Source: Spirochaetales bacterium (GTDB lineage Bacteria; Spirochaetota; Spirochaetia; SZUA-6). Taken from it: a stretch of 64,000 nucleotides of DNA. Below, piece by piece: positions 18,435 through 26,983 of this stretch (within the stretch, counting starts at the first letter, position 1; each line of letters opens with the position of its first letter). A program made the position numbers and the translations under genes. The notes under the pieces were generated by a model. That model worked only from the letters and a program-made list of their open reading frames with translations. It made no database searches and was not told where the DNA came from. The stretch covers positions 392,726 to 456,725 of the forward strand of contig JALUUM010000020.1 in assembly GCA_027021365.1 (NCBI GenBank). The letters are read 5' to 3'.

Positions 18435-19385
18435 TCAATTTATGTATTCTTCAAAAATAGAGCTGTTGAGTTCCCTTATTTTTTGAAGGATTTCGTCTAT
18501 TTTATTCTGTTCTTCCGATGTACTGATGTAATGATCGATAAGCCAAAAGTACCGGTTGATTAATCTTGGAATCACTGAAGGTTCTTCGTCTCCGTTTTCA
18601 ATGCTCTTTTCATAGGAGTAGATTGATTGTTTCAATTTACCAAGCTCTAATGGTTTCAATTCACGTTTGATATTAAACACACCCCAAATATTTCCATAAA
18701 CGGGAAGCCATTCTTTGATCTCATTTAGTTGCATACCCATGTCGGATAGTTTTCTGACGAGTTTTTTTATTAAGGAGGATTCCATGGTGGTAATGTGTAC
18801 TGCCTGGGGATCTGCAAAAAAGGCTTCCCGAAAAAAAACCTTGGACATTTTGACTTCGTCTATAAGGGCATAGCAGTCTGCCAGCTCAGCAATGATTTCA
18901 GGGTTTAGGATGTCTATCCTATTGGCTTCTTCGAGAATTGCTATTGCATTATCATAGTTACCAATGCCCTTGTAACATTTCCCAAGCTTTAAAAGAAGTG
19001 ATGTGTCATATCTGTTTGTTTCATCCAGGAGTTTTTTAAAATCAGAAAGTGCATTACTGAATACCCAGGATTTTATTGAAAAGTCCACATCCTCCGGTAT
19101 ATCCATCATATTGAAAGAAAAAATAGTATAGGTCTCCCATTGATTCAAAAGGTATTCGCCCCTCGAGGTTATATCGGGAAGGTTTTCATACTTATCCTTT
19201 CTATCCTTCCAGAATTTTGTGCTTTTCAACGAGGATGAGACCCCGGGATATTCAAAATCCATACTGAGTGCTTTTTCAAGAAGTACCACACTCTCTTCAA
19301 AATCGCCACTTTTCAATTTTCCTATCACCGTGTTGAGTATCTCACTTATCTTTTCTTCTTTAAAGGATAATTGTCGATCTACCAT
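18435..19385 (-). CDS. TPR-like cytoplasmic protein, function unknown
   Basis: This 316-residue protein has no signal peptide or membrane segment. A central region (about residues 125-210) reads as TPR-like helix pairs, for example LLKLGKCYKGIGNYDNAIAI and IIAELADCYALIDEVKMSKVFF. The N-terminal region is also helical. It is the first gene of a three-gene unit with greA and the VWA gene, so a role near transcription or the GreA N-terminal helical domain is possible but unproven. Its start codon has no Shine-Dalgarno and lies 13 bases after a TATAAT (see promoter), which predicts a nearly leaderless message. Confidence 0.85.
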   Translation of the reverse strand: MVDRQLSFKEEKISEILNTVIGKLKSGDFEESVVLLEKALSMDFEYPGVSSSLKSTKFWKDRKDKYENLPDITSRGEYLLNQWETYTIFSFNMMDIPEDVDFSIKSWVFSNALSDFKKLLDETNRYDTSLLLKLGKCYKGIGNYDNAIAILEEANRIDILNPEIIAELADCYALIDEVKMSKVFFREAFFADPQAVHITTMESSLIKKLVRKLSDMGMQLNEIKEWLPVYGNIWGVFNIKRELKPLELGKLKQSIYSYEKSIENGDEEPSVIPRLINRYFWLIDHYISTSEEQNKIDEILQKIRELNSSIFEEYIN

Positions 19386-19398
19386 TTACTTGATTTCA

Positions 19399-19426
19399 AT
19401 TATATCAAATGGCGGCTTTTAGTCAA
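19399..19426 (-). promoter_or_regulatory. sigma-70-like promoter for the TPR-greA-VWA operon
   Basis: On the minus strand TTGACT (19426-19421) is separated by 16 bases from a perfect TATAAT (19404-19399), which is also preceded by TGA (extended -10). The expected transcription start is near 19392-19393, about 7 bases before the ATG at 19385. There is no Shine-Dalgarno in this short leader. It is back-to-back with the rpe promoter. Confidence 0.75.
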
Positions 19427-19439
19427 TTGAGAAAGATAT

Positions 19440-19469
19440 TTGCCAAGAGGCCTCTTTCTCTGCTATTAT
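19440..19469 (+). promoter_or_regulatory. sigma-70-like promoter of rpe, predicted leaderless
   Basis: TTGCCA (19440-19445) is followed after 18 bases by TATTAT (19464-19469) with an extended -10 TGC. Each hexamer matches 5 of 6 consensus bases. The ATG of rpe begins at 19476, exactly 7 bases after the end of the -10 box, so transcription should start at or next to the A of the ATG. The TTG that could be read as an upstream start codon at 19440 is the -35 box itself. Confidence 0.75.
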
Positions 19470-19475
19470 ACGGTC

Positions 19476-20168
19476 ATGGATAAGTCTAATAAAGGTAGGG
19501 GAATAGTTGCACCTTCCATTCTATCAGCCGATTTCAGCGATCTGAAAGCCGCCGTGGAAATCGTTGAGCGCAGTGACACGAGCTGGCTTCATCTGGATGT
19601 AATGGATGGTATTTTTGTTCCAAACATAACTTTTGGTCCAAAGATGATAAGAGATATTCGTAGAATAACCAATCTTACGCTGGATACCCATTTGATGATA
19701 ACAGAACCAGATCGTTTTATAGGGAATTTTGCCGAATCCGGATCAGATTATATTACGATTCACCTTGAGGCTTCTATCCATGCACACCGGAGTCTTTCAT
19801 ATATACACGATTACGGAAAAAAAGCTGGAATTTCTATCGTCCCATCTACACCGGTTATAATGCTGGAGGAACTTTTACCAATGGTGGATATGGTACTGAT
19901 TATGTCCGTTAATCCGGGTTTCGGTGGCCAGAAACTAATCGAAAAAACCTTGGATAAATTGATCTGGCTCAAAGAAAAAAGAGAAAAATACAATCTGAAT
20001 TATCTGATAGAGATTGACGGAGGAATCAACAGGGAAACATGCCTTTCTGCAGTAGCTTCGGGAGCGGATGTTTTGGTTTCCGGCTCAGCAATTTTCAATT
20101 CGGATGATCCTCTGGAGGAGATAGAATATATGTTGAAATGCTTTCAAAATAATGTACAGTTTCGATAA
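19476..20168 (+). CDS. rpe: ribulose-phosphate 3-epimerase
   Basis: Rpe interconverts ribulose 5-phosphate and xylulose 5-phosphate in the pentose phosphate pathway. The TIM-barrel signatures are all present in 230 residues: APSILSADF, LHLDVMDGIFVPNITFGP (metal-binding His and catalytic Asp), LDTHLMI, MSVNPGFGGQ (flexible catalytic loop) and EIDGGI with the second catalytic Asp. The ATG at 19476 is chosen; an in-frame TTG at 19440 would lie upstream of the likely transcription start. No Shine-Dalgarno precedes the ATG, in line with a leaderless message. A TPR protein gene follows after 37 bases. Confidence 0.96.
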   Translation: MDKSNKGRGIVAPSILSADFSDLKAAVEIVERSDTSWLHLDVMDGIFVPNITFGPKMIRDIRRITNLTLDTHLMITEPDRFIGNFAESGSDYITIHLEASIHAHRSLSYIHDYGKKAGISIVPSTPVIMLEELLPMVDMVLIMSVNPGFGGQKLIEKTLDKLIWLKEKREKYNLNYLIEIDGGINRETCLSAVASGADVLVSGSAIFNSDDPLEEIEYMLKCFQNNVQFR

Positions 20169-20205
20169 TTGTGAGTCGAAAATTAAAGAAGGGGAATTTT
20201 TTCAT

Positions 20206-21207
20206 ATGACAAAGTATATGAAGTATCTTATTACCTTGATTATTTTCCTAGTTTTTCTTACTGGTCTCTATGCAGGTGATATGGAAGCAGGAAAATTGTT
20301 GAAAGAGGGTATCCAGCTTTTTTCAGCAAAGCAGTATCAACAGGCGATACTTAGCCTGAGAAATATAGTACTTGATCCTTCAATGGCCAAGTATCATGCC
20401 GATGCCTATTTCTGGATTGCTAAGTCTTACCTTGCTTTGAAAAAACTGGATGATGCGGACAGGAATCTGGAATATTTCATTCTTCATTATCCGAAGCATC
20501 CCTACTATCCGGAAGCGATTTACCAGAAGGGCAGGTTACTATACATGGAGGGAGACTATGAGAATTCGATTCAAATACTGAAGAATTTTGTCACTCAGTA
20601 TAAATCTTCTCCCTTTGTTCCGAATGCTTACTATTGGATCGGAGAAAATCTATATGCTCTGGGACACCTTGAAGAGTCAATGAAATTCTTTAAGAATGTG
20701 ATTTATAACTACCCTGATAGTTATAAGGTAGAGGCTGCACGATACAAAGTCTCTCTCATTGAATTGAAAAAACGGGAACAGGAACTGTTGAAACTTCTCA
20801 AATGGAGTCATGAAGAATCTCTTCGAACCGTGGAGGAATTCAGGAGAAGGGAAAAGATGTATGAACAGGCAATATCCGCTTATCAGAGAAAACTGGCCTC
20901 ATTCGAACAGGCAGGCTTTGAGAAGAGCATAGAGGAGCTTAAAGGAGAGCTGGCAAAAAGAGAAAAGGAGATATCGCAGTACAAGTCCAGGATCGAAGAA
21001 CAGGCAAAAGAGATATCTAGTCTTCAGGAATCAATTAAGGGTAAAGGGGAAAATGTGGTAACCGTGTCCAAGAACAAGATGGAAGAACTGCAAAAGGAAA
21101 AGAGTGAACTCGAAAAGGTAAAAAAACTTTTAAGTGCGAAGGAAGAGGCTCTCATTTTAAAAGAAAAACTGCTCGATTGGCTTTCTAACTACAAGGAGAA
21201 TCAATGA
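20206..21207 (+). CDS. exported TPR and coiled-coil protein (CpoB/YbgF-like layout)
   Basis: A signal peptide (about residues 1-26, ending LTGLYA) is followed by TPR units of the type seen in cell-division coordinator CpoB/BamD-like proteins: YHADAYFWIAKSYLALKKLDDA, YYPEAIYQKGRLLYMEGDYENS and FVPNAYYWIGENLYALGHLEES. Residues 190-330 are a long Lys/Glu-rich coiled coil. In CpoB the coiled coil precedes the TPRs, so the order is reversed here and orthology is not claimed. The ATG at 20206 gives 333 residues; an upstream in-frame codon lies inside rpe. It overlaps the next gene by 4 bases. It is probably a periplasmic scaffold. Confidence 0.87.
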   Translation: MTKYMKYLITLIIFLVFLTGLYAGDMEAGKLLKEGIQLFSAKQYQQAILSLRNIVLDPSMAKYHADAYFWIAKSYLALKKLDDADRNLEYFILHYPKHPYYPEAIYQKGRLLYMEGDYENSIQILKNFVTQYKSSPFVPNAYYWIGENLYALGHLEESMKFFKNVIYNYPDSYKVEAARYKVSLIELKKREQELLKLLKWSHEESLRTVEEFRRREKMYEQAISAYQRKLASFEQAGFEKSIEELKGELAKREKEISQYKSRIEEQAKEISSLQESIKGKGENVVTVSKNKMEELQKEKSELEKVKKLLSAKEEALILKEKLLDWLSNYKENQ

Positions 21208-22271
21208 TGAAAAAGTTGTTTCTTATAGCTCTTGCTTTTTCTCTCGTATTACTCGCTTCAACCAGGACCTGGGCTTTGGAAAGAGAGGACGGAAGAATAA
21301 AATTAATTCTTCATGAAGGAACGGGAAGATTCTCTATCTATTATTTAAAGAGTTTCAAAGAAAAACAGTATGTATCTTTTCTTGTGGACAAAGATCCGAG
21401 AACATCGGTTGTAAGTGTATTAATTGGTAATAACATATACAGGTTAGGGGAGACTTCAAAATTTCAGGAAAAGGTTGAAAAAACTGTTCAAGGTGCTAGA
21501 TTCGTATGGGTTTCTAATCTGCTCCAGGTAACAGAAGATTTTGCTTTTATTACATCGAACGGTTCACCCCTTACAGATGGTGTAAAAATTACTTTTCAGC
21601 TTAAGAATACTTCGGAACAGGACCTGACAGTAGGTTTGAGAGTTCTATTCGACACGTATCTCGGTGAGGATAGTTATGTTCACTTCAAAACAGACCAGGT
21701 TTCCGAAATAACACATGAAACCACTATTCTAAAGGGTAATATGGTAAAGTATTGGATTTCACCCTTGGTTGGGGACAGTGATAATTTCGGACTTCAGGTT
21801 CTTACAAATGCAAAGGGCATAACCACGCCGGATAGGGTCGTATTTGCTAACTGGAAGAGATTGAATGATTCTTCATGGCTCTATGAAACAAGCACATCCA
21901 GGAATTTCAATCTCTTACCATATTCAATAAATGACTCTGCAGTCTGTCAATACTATGATCCTTTGAAATTAGAAAAAGGGGAGACAAGGAGTATAGTATT
22001 GTTGCTTGGAAAGTATGATCCGGAAGGATGGGATCTTTCGGGTGAAAAAACGGGTGTCTCCCTGAACAAACTCCTGAAAAAAACCGCTTCTGAAAGTACT
22101 TCGGAGGATGTATATATTTCTGCACAGGCCGATCTGTCGACTCTTAACAAGCTGATAGAAGAAATAGACAATCTACTTGAAAAAAAGGAAAAACTCACCA
22201 GTGAAAACGTGGATTTTGTCGATGAAATCCTGGGCAGTTTGAAAGAAAGAATCAATAAATATACCAAATAG
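21204..22271 (+). CDS. exported protein of unknown function
   Basis: A clear signal peptide (residues 1-25, ending TRTWA) precedes a mostly beta-strand body (about residues 28-275) with alternating hydrophobic residues (KLILHEGTGRFSIYYL, VKITFQLKNTSEQDLTVGLR). A short helical tail (about 300-355) may form a coiled coil. No catalytic motif or lipobox is seen. The immunoglobulin-like or jelly-roll feel is an impression only. The ATG overlaps the upstream TPR gene stop and a second membrane TPR gene follows after 20 bases, so these three form one envelope-protein unit. Confidence 0.85.
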   Translation: MMKKLFLIALAFSLVLLASTRTWALEREDGRIKLILHEGTGRFSIYYLKSFKEKQYVSFLVDKDPRTSVVSVLIGNNIYRLGETSKFQEKVEKTVQGARFVWVSNLLQVTEDFAFITSNGSPLTDGVKITFQLKNTSEQDLTVGLRVLFDTYLGEDSYVHFKTDQVSEITHETTILKGNMVKYWISPLVGDSDNFGLQVLTNAKGITTPDRVVFANWKRLNDSSWLYETSTSRNFNLLPYSINDSAVCQYYDPLKLEKGETRSIVLLLGKYDPEGWDLSGEKTGVSLNKLLKKTASESTSEDVYISAQADLSTLNKLIEEIDNLLEKKEKLTSENVDFVDEILGSLKERINKYTK

Positions 22272-22291
22272 TGCACTGAAGGAACTATATC

Positions 22292-23395
22292 ATGATCTCC
22301 GGAGAGCTGAGAAGAGCATACAAGCTCTTCGTTTCTCGTAAATTTACTGAAGTTATCAGGTTGCTCGAACCACAAGTCTTCAGGTATAGGGAGAATTTTT
22401 CTTTCTACTATCTTCTGGGAATATCATGTCTTTATATAGGTGATTTTGGAGGGGCACTGTCTTATCTTCAGCGGGCAGATCAGCTTAAACACAATAACAA
22501 CAATGTACTATATGGACTGGCCGTTGTTTATTTAAAGCGGAATGATTTTGAAAAAGCGTTGAAATTATGGTTGAAGATCCTTGACAAAAATCCCAATGAC
22601 AGAATTGCCAGGAGCGGAATAGATCTTGCGAGAAAAATAATTGCTGACAGGGAAAAGTATAACCCTGAAAACATCAAGAATCTGAAGAGACTTTATCCTC
22701 AATTACCTGTCAGAAGAGGAAGGATCATATTTTTTAGTATCATGGGATTGATTATCATTTCGGGATTAGTATTATCCTTTGAAACGGATCTATTCGGAAA
22801 TCTTGGTAGATTTATTGCCGGATATGGCAGGGGAGGATTGAATGAGAGGAATTTTGTAAATGATATTACATTGGAAAAAGGAACTTCATTCATAGACTAC
22901 AATGCGAGCATTGGCGAAAAAAAACTGACCAAGAGAGAAATAGAGGATATTTTTTCTAAAGCCAAGAAATACCTTTTGAAATACAGGGATAATCTTGCAA
23001 TAGTTGAGATAAACAGATTGCTTCAATCCAATGCCTCTGCTTATGTAAAGGAAAAGGCAAAGTTGTTGAAGACTTTTGTTAATAAACCGGACTTTACTAC
23101 CTTAAAAGATTCCTTCGACTATTCAGTGGTTGCAATGAACCCGTCCTTGTACGTGGACTGTTATGTGAGTTGGCGCGGAAAGATTGCAAATGTTAAGGAG
23201 GGTGATAAAACTATTAGTTTTGATCTACTGGTGGGCTATGAATCGGAAAAAGAACTGAAAGGCGTTGTTCCTGTCAAACTGGATTTTCCTGCGAATATAG
23301 AGAATGGAGATTCCCTGGAAGTATTGGGAAAGATCGTTCTTTCTGGAAAGATTATTATGCTAGAGGGTGTTTCAATTCATAAATTACTTAAATAA
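22292..23395 (+). CDS. single-span membrane protein with TPR repeats
   Basis: The 367-residue product begins with TPR-like units (about residues 1-120: FYYLLGISCLYIGDFGGALSYL, VLYGLAVVYLKRNDFEKALKLW), has one strong membrane segment (about 143-162, IIFFSIMGLIIISGLVLSF) and ends in a second soluble domain with a beta-rich C-terminus (about 285-367). With no signal peptide, the TPRs should be cytoplasmic and the C-terminal domain outside. That makes a cross-membrane partner for the two preceding exported proteins an attractive but untested idea. dtd follows after 35 bases. Confidence 0.86.
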   Translation: MISGELRRAYKLFVSRKFTEVIRLLEPQVFRYRENFSFYYLLGISCLYIGDFGGALSYLQRADQLKHNNNNVLYGLAVVYLKRNDFEKALKLWLKILDKNPNDRIARSGIDLARKIIADREKYNPENIKNLKRLYPQLPVRRGRIIFFSIMGLIIISGLVLSFETDLFGNLGRFIAGYGRGGLNERNFVNDITLEKGTSFIDYNASIGEKKLTKREIEDIFSKAKKYLLKYRDNLAIVEINRLLQSNASAYVKEKAKLLKTFVNKPDFTTLKDSFDYSVVAMNPSLYVDCYVSWRGKIANVKEGDKTISFDLLVGYESEKELKGVVPVKLDFPANIENGDSLEVLGKIVLSGKIIMLEGVSIHKLLK

Positions 23396-23430
23396 ACTTA
23401 AAAAGATAATAAAGTGTGCATGGGTGTCTA

Positions 23431-23880
23431 ATGAGAGCAGTTATACAACGGGTAAGGGATTGCAAAGTTACCGTAAATGACAGACAAGTTGGTAGAATCA
23501 ATTACGGTCTCCTCGTGTATCTTGGGATTGAAAGGGGCGATAGGGAAGAAGATCTCCATTATATGGTGGAAAAGGTAACAAATATAAGGATTTTCAACGA
23601 TGAAAATGAAAAGATGAATCTTTCCGTAAGGGATGTTTCAGGTTCTATTCTCGTTATTTCTCAATTCACATTGCTGGGAGATGCAAGAAAGGGAAGGAGG
23701 CCTTCCTATTCAAAGGCCGCATCACCTGAGGATGCAAAAAAAATGTATTACGAGTTTATAGAAAAGTTGGAACAGAGGGGAATCGAAATTGCAACGGGAA
23801 GTTTTGGTGCCAGAATGGAGGTCTCTTATACCAATCTGGGACCCGTAACAATACTCTTGGATTCGAAGAAATCCTTTTAG
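23431..23880 (+). CDS. dtd: D-aminoacyl-tRNA deacylase
   Basis: DTD removes D-amino acids (and achiral glycine) mischarged on tRNA. The 149-residue length is the family norm. The catalytic SQFTL motif is seen in ILVISQFTLLGDARKG, and the second signature, usually NxGPVT, appears as TNLGPVTILLDS at the C-terminus, preceded by GSFGARMEV. The ATG at 23431 is chosen because MRAVIQRV is the canonical start of the family; a GTG 15 bases upstream is less likely. No good Shine-Dalgarno is present. AlaX at 49083 gives a second tRNA-quality-control function in the window. Confidence 0.95.
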   Translation: MRAVIQRVRDCKVTVNDRQVGRINYGLLVYLGIERGDREEDLHYMVEKVTNIRIFNDENEKMNLSVRDVSGSILVISQFTLLGDARKGRRPSYSKAASPEDAKKMYYEFIEKLEQRGIEIATGSFGARMEVSYTNLGPVTILLDSKKSF

Positions 23881-23918
23881 AAACATGGGCATATAATTCA
23901 TTTTATCATTCACAATCC

Positions 23919-23947
23919 TTGACCATAGTAAAATCAATGTATAGAAT
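23919..23947 (+). promoter_or_regulatory. recA promoter
   Basis: TTGACC (23919-23924) and TAGAAT (23942-23947) are separated by 17 bases, each matching 5 of 6 consensus positions. The predicted start is near 23954, leaving a leader of about 64 bases. The -10 box lies inside a perfect inverted repeat (listed separately), which suggests a repressible promoter. Confidence 0.65.
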
Positions 23948-23958
23948 TCATTGATTTT
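23930..23958. promoter_or_regulatory. palindrome centred on the recA -10 box, candidate SOS operator
   Basis: AAAATCAATG (23930-23939) and its exact reverse complement CATTGATTTT (23949-23958) flank a 9-base centre that holds the -10 hexamer. A bound dimer would cover the promoter. recA is a LexA target in most bacteria, so a LexA-like site is likely. The sequence is not the E. coli, Bacillus or Leptospira LexA box. A weak AT-rich terminator for dtd is the alternative, as seven Ts follow. Confidence 0.55.
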
Positions 23959-24017
23959 TTTCATCATGTAAGAAGCAGAAAGTTATATTTCTCATTTATA
24001 GTGGACAGGGGTTATCA

Positions 24018-25142
24018 ATGGCAAAAAAAGAAAATGAAAAACAAGTCGAGAATATCAATGAAAAGTTAAGGGCACTCGAAGCGGCAAGACTACAAATTGA
24101 AAAGCAATTCGGCAAAGGTTCCATCATGCGGCTCGGTGAGCGCGGAGGGAGGATAAAAGTTGATACGATACCAACCGGCTCTATTCTCCTGGATGCGGCC
24201 TTGGGGGTGGGTGGCTATCCGAAGGGAAGGATAGTGGAGATATTCGGGCCGGAATCGTCGGGAAAAACAACGCTGGCTCTCCATGCTATTGCTGAAACTC
24301 AAAGGTTAAAAGGAATTGCTGCATTCATAGATGCAGAGCATGCATTGGACCCTGTTTATGCGAGGAATCTCGGTGTAAATCTCGATGAATTATGGGTTTC
24401 ACAACCAGATACCGGTGAGCAGGCGCTGGAAATAGTAGAATCGCTCGTACGTTCAGGTGCTGTAGATCTCATCGTTGTGGATTCGGTGGCAGCATTGACA
24501 CCCAGAGCGGAAATTGAGGGTGATATGGGTGATTCACACATGGGACTTCAAGCAAGGTTGATGAGCCAGGCGTTGAGGAAATTAACAGGTATCATTTCGA
24601 AGTCTGAGACATGTCTTATTTTCATCAATCAGATTAGAATGAAGATAGGTGTTATGTTCGGAAATCCTGAAACCACGACAGGGGGAAAAGCTCTAAAGTT
24701 TTACTCCTCTGTGAGACTCGAAGTACGTAAGATTGAAACCATATCACAAGGTACAGACAATCCGATTGGCAACAAGGTGCGTGTTAAAGTGGTAAAGAAT
24801 AAGATAGCACCGCCATTCAGAAAGGTGGAACTCGATATAATTTTCGGGAAAGGGATATCCGCAGCAGGCAGCCTGCTTGATGCGGCGATTCAATATAAAA
24901 TCATTGAAAAGAGCGGAACATGGTACTCCTACGGAACAGAGAGGATGGGCCAGGGAAGAGAAAATGCTCGTGCATTTCTTGAAAACAACCCAGATATTGC
25001 CGGTGAGATAGAAAGCAAATTGAGAAAATTATTATTTCCCGAAAATACCAAAGAAAAAAATACCGAGAAAAAAAATACCGGGGAAACTGAAAAAGAAACA
25101 GAAGAAGCAGCCAAGACACCCCGAGGAAAGGATCTGTTTTAA
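24018..25142 (+). CDS. recA: recombinase RecA
   Basis: RecA forms ATP-dependent filaments on single-stranded DNA for recombination and SOS induction. The hallmarks seen are the Walker A loop GPESSGKTT (about residues 75-83), [11 protein letters not shown], Walker [11 protein letters not shown], the L2 loop [19 protein letters not shown] and the KxxxxPPF segment [10 protein letters not shown]. The C-terminal tail is extended and low-complexity (repeated Lys/Glu/Asn/Thr, about residues 345-374), ending in GKDLF. GGGG at 24008-24011 lies 6 bases upstream of the ATG. Regulation through the upstream palindrome is inferred. folK follows after 9 bases. Confidence 0.98.
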   Translation: MAKKENEKQVENINEKLRALEAARLQIEKQFGKGSIMRLGERGGRIKVDTIPTGSILLDAALGVGGYPKGRIVEIFGPESSGKTTLALHAIAETQRLKGIAAFIDAEHALDPVYARNLGVNLDELWVSQPDTGEQALEIVESLVRSGAVDLIVVDSVAALTPRAEIEGDMGDSHMGLQARLMSQALRKLTGIISKSETCLIFINQIRMKIGVMFGNPETTTGGKALKFYSSVRLEVRKIETISQGTDNPIGNKVRVKVVKNKIAPPFRKVELDIIFGKGISAAGSLLDAAIQYKIIEKSGTWYSYGTERMGQGRENARAFLENNPDIAGEIESKLRKLLFPENTKEKNTEKKNTGETEKETEEAAKTPRGKDLF

Positions 25143-25151
25143 AAGGAAAAA

Positions 25152-25667
25152 TTGGAATCGCTGGTTTATCTTTCACTGGGCTCAAACAGAGGAAACAGGG
25201 TCAAGTATTTGAAAAATGCAATTCAGGAACTTGGAAACATACTCGGTGAGATAGAAATCTCTCGGATATATGAAACGAAAGCCATGTATTTTCAAGATCA
25301 GGCTCCTTTTCTCAACATGGTGATAAGGGGGTTGTACATGGGCAATCCATTTTCACTCTTGTCTCTGCTTCATGATATAGAAAAAAATAACGGAAGGGAC
25401 AGATCCGTAGAAAAAAAGAATGGCCCGAGGAATCTCGATATAGATATACTACTCTTTGGAAAGAAGAAGATTGAAACAAAAGAGCTTGTAATTCCTCATC
25501 CCAGGATGAATGAAAGAAAATTCGTACTGGTTCCCCTTCTTGAACTGGAACCATATATTGAAGACCCGGTGAATAAAAAAAAATACTGGGAGATTCTGGT
25601 TTCACTGCCCGAACAGGGTATCTATTACTATTCGACCGATGTATTTCGGGCTTTTGGCGGGTCTTGA
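25152..25667 (+). CDS. folK: 2-amino-4-hydroxy-6-hydroxymethyldihydropteridine pyrophosphokinase
   Basis: HPPK transfers pyrophosphate from ATP to the pterin precursor in folate synthesis. The family patterns are visible in 171 residues: YLSLGSNRGNRVKYLK at the start, SRIYETKAMYF, and the signature GRDRSVEKKNGPRNLDIDILLFG with the catalytic Arg residues and the two metal-binding Asps of DIDIL. PHPRMNERKFVLVPL follows as expected. The start is a TTG with AAGGA a few bases upstream; no ATG is available nearby. No other folate gene is adjacent, and scpA starts 3 bases after the stop. Confidence 0.95.
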   Translation: MESLVYLSLGSNRGNRVKYLKNAIQELGNILGEIEISRIYETKAMYFQDQAPFLNMVIRGLYMGNPFSLLSLLHDIEKNNGRDRSVEKKNGPRNLDIDILLFGKKKIETKELVIPHPRMNERKFVLVPLLELEPYIEDPVNKKKYWEILVSLPEQGIYYYSTDVFRAFGGS

Positions 25668-25670
25668 AAT

Positions 25671-26420
25671 ATGCAAAATGGTGATATACAGAATCTGAAT
25701 GGATACAGGGTGAAAATCGGAGAATTTGAAGGTCCCCTGGATCTACTCCTGTTTCTCATAAGGAAGTCGGAAATAAATATCTATGATATTCCTATTTCTG
25801 AGATAACGGAAAAATACATTTCTTACCTTAAATATTTGAAAAAGGTTGATCTGGACAATCTCACCGAGTTTTACCAGATGGCAGCCACACTGCTCTATAT
25901 CAAGTCACGTATGCTCCTGCCAGAACAGGAAACTGATTTGGTTGGCGAAATTGAGGATCCAAGAAGGGAGCTGGTGGAAAAGCTGATCGAGTACCAGAAG
26001 TATAAGAAACTAAGTGAACTCATGGCGAAAAGGGGAGAGCAATCGGGGCCCGTGCTGGAAAGGAAGAAGTCTCAGAAGCTATTACCTTTCAATGATGAAG
26101 ATGTATGGCAGAAAATATCTGTTTGGGACCTATTCAAAGCTTTTTCCGGTATGCTTTCGAAATTCACCGCTGATAGAATAATAGACCTGTACGAAGAAGT
26201 GACAGTAAAAGAAAAAATTACCCTAATATACGAGTTTATTGACAGAGGTGAAGTTTTCCTTTTCAATGATCTTATTCAAAATAGCAGATCTGTCATGGAA
26301 TTCATATGCGCATTTCTTGCTGTACTTGATATGGTCAAGCAAAAGGTGATATGCATATACCAGAATCGTTTATTCGGAGATATAAGGATAAAAGCGAGAG
26401 AGAGCGATGGGCAGTGTTGA
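25671..26420 (+). CDS. scpA: segregation and condensation protein A (kleisin)
   Basis: ScpA is the kleisin that bridges the SMC heads in the chromosome-condensing SMC-ScpAB complex. The N-terminal signature is clear: FEGPLDLLLFLIRKSEINIYDIPISEITEKY (split by no gap), followed by AATLLYIKSRMLLP. The 249-residue length fits. The C-terminal winged-helix part (about 165-245) is less conserved but present. It overlaps scpB by 14 bases, the usual paired arrangement. smc is not in the window. Confidence 0.95.
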   Translation: MQNGDIQNLNGYRVKIGEFEGPLDLLLFLIRKSEINIYDIPISEITEKYISYLKYLKKVDLDNLTEFYQMAATLLYIKSRMLLPEQETDLVGEIEDPRRELVEKLIEYQKYKKLSELMAKRGEQSGPVLERKKSQKLLPFNDEDVWQKISVWDLFKAFSGMLSKFTADRIIDLYEEVTVKEKITLIYEFIDRGEVFLFNDLIQNSRSVMEFICAFLAVLDMVKQKVICIYQNRLFGDIRIKARESDGQC

Positions 26421-26958
26421 GAGGAAAACCTTTGATGTTGAATCCGTAAGAATAGTAGAGTCGGTAATATTCATGGAAAGTGATTTTGTCTCTGTGGAAA
26501 AATTGGCCAGGATATCCGGACTTTCAAAAGAAGATGTAATGAGTGCCCTGGATATGTTAAAAAAGGAGTATGAAAAAGACTTTCATGGGCTTGAACTAGT
26601 TGAAATAGCAGGAGGAGTGACACTGTATCCAAAGAAGGAACTCTGGAAATTCCTTGAAAACCACTACGGAAAGAAAAATAGTGATAAGCTTTCCAGGGCA
26701 GCGCTGGAAACCCTTTCGATCGTTGCATACTCACAGCCGGTTACCAGGGCGGAGATAGAAAACATAAGAGGTGTTTCCTCTGATGGCATGATCAAGCTAC
26801 TTACAGAGAGGGGATTGATAAAGGTTGTGGGAAAGAAGGAGGCCCCCGGTAGGCCGTTGCAGTATGGAACTACCAAAGAATTTCTGAAGCTATTCAAACT
26901 AAAAAGTATTGCCGATTTACCGAAACTGGAAGAACCGTACAGTGAGAAGTTCAAATAG
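26407..26958 (+). CDS. scpB: segregation and condensation protein B
   Basis: ScpB dimers bind ScpA and regulate the SMC complex. The product has two winged-helix domains in 183 residues, with the hallmark segments ALETLSIVAYSQPVTRAEIENIRGVSSD and LIKVVGKKEAPGRPLQYGTTKEFLKLF (given here in shortened form by family position, about residues 97-165). The start overlaps the end of scpA, so translation is coupled. A pseudouridine synthase follows after 25 bases, as in many Firmicutes and spirochetes (scpA-scpB-rluB order). Confidence 0.95.
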   Translation: MGSVERKTFDVESVRIVESVIFMESDFVSVEKLARISGLSKEDVMSALDMLKKEYEKDFHGLELVEIAGGVTLYPKKELWKFLENHYGKKNSDKLSRAALETLSIVAYSQPVTRAEIENIRGVSSDGMIKLLTERGLIKVVGKKEAPGRPLQYGTTKEFLKLFKLKSIADLPKLEEPYSEKFK

Positions 26959-26983
26959 ATTTTCAGGTCATGGTTTTCGCTGA

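Noticed and set aside
19440..19475. Upstream TTG start for rpe
   Set aside because: The added residues match no Rpe N-terminus and the TTG is the first base set of the TTGCCA -35 box; the ATG at 19476 fits the family start.
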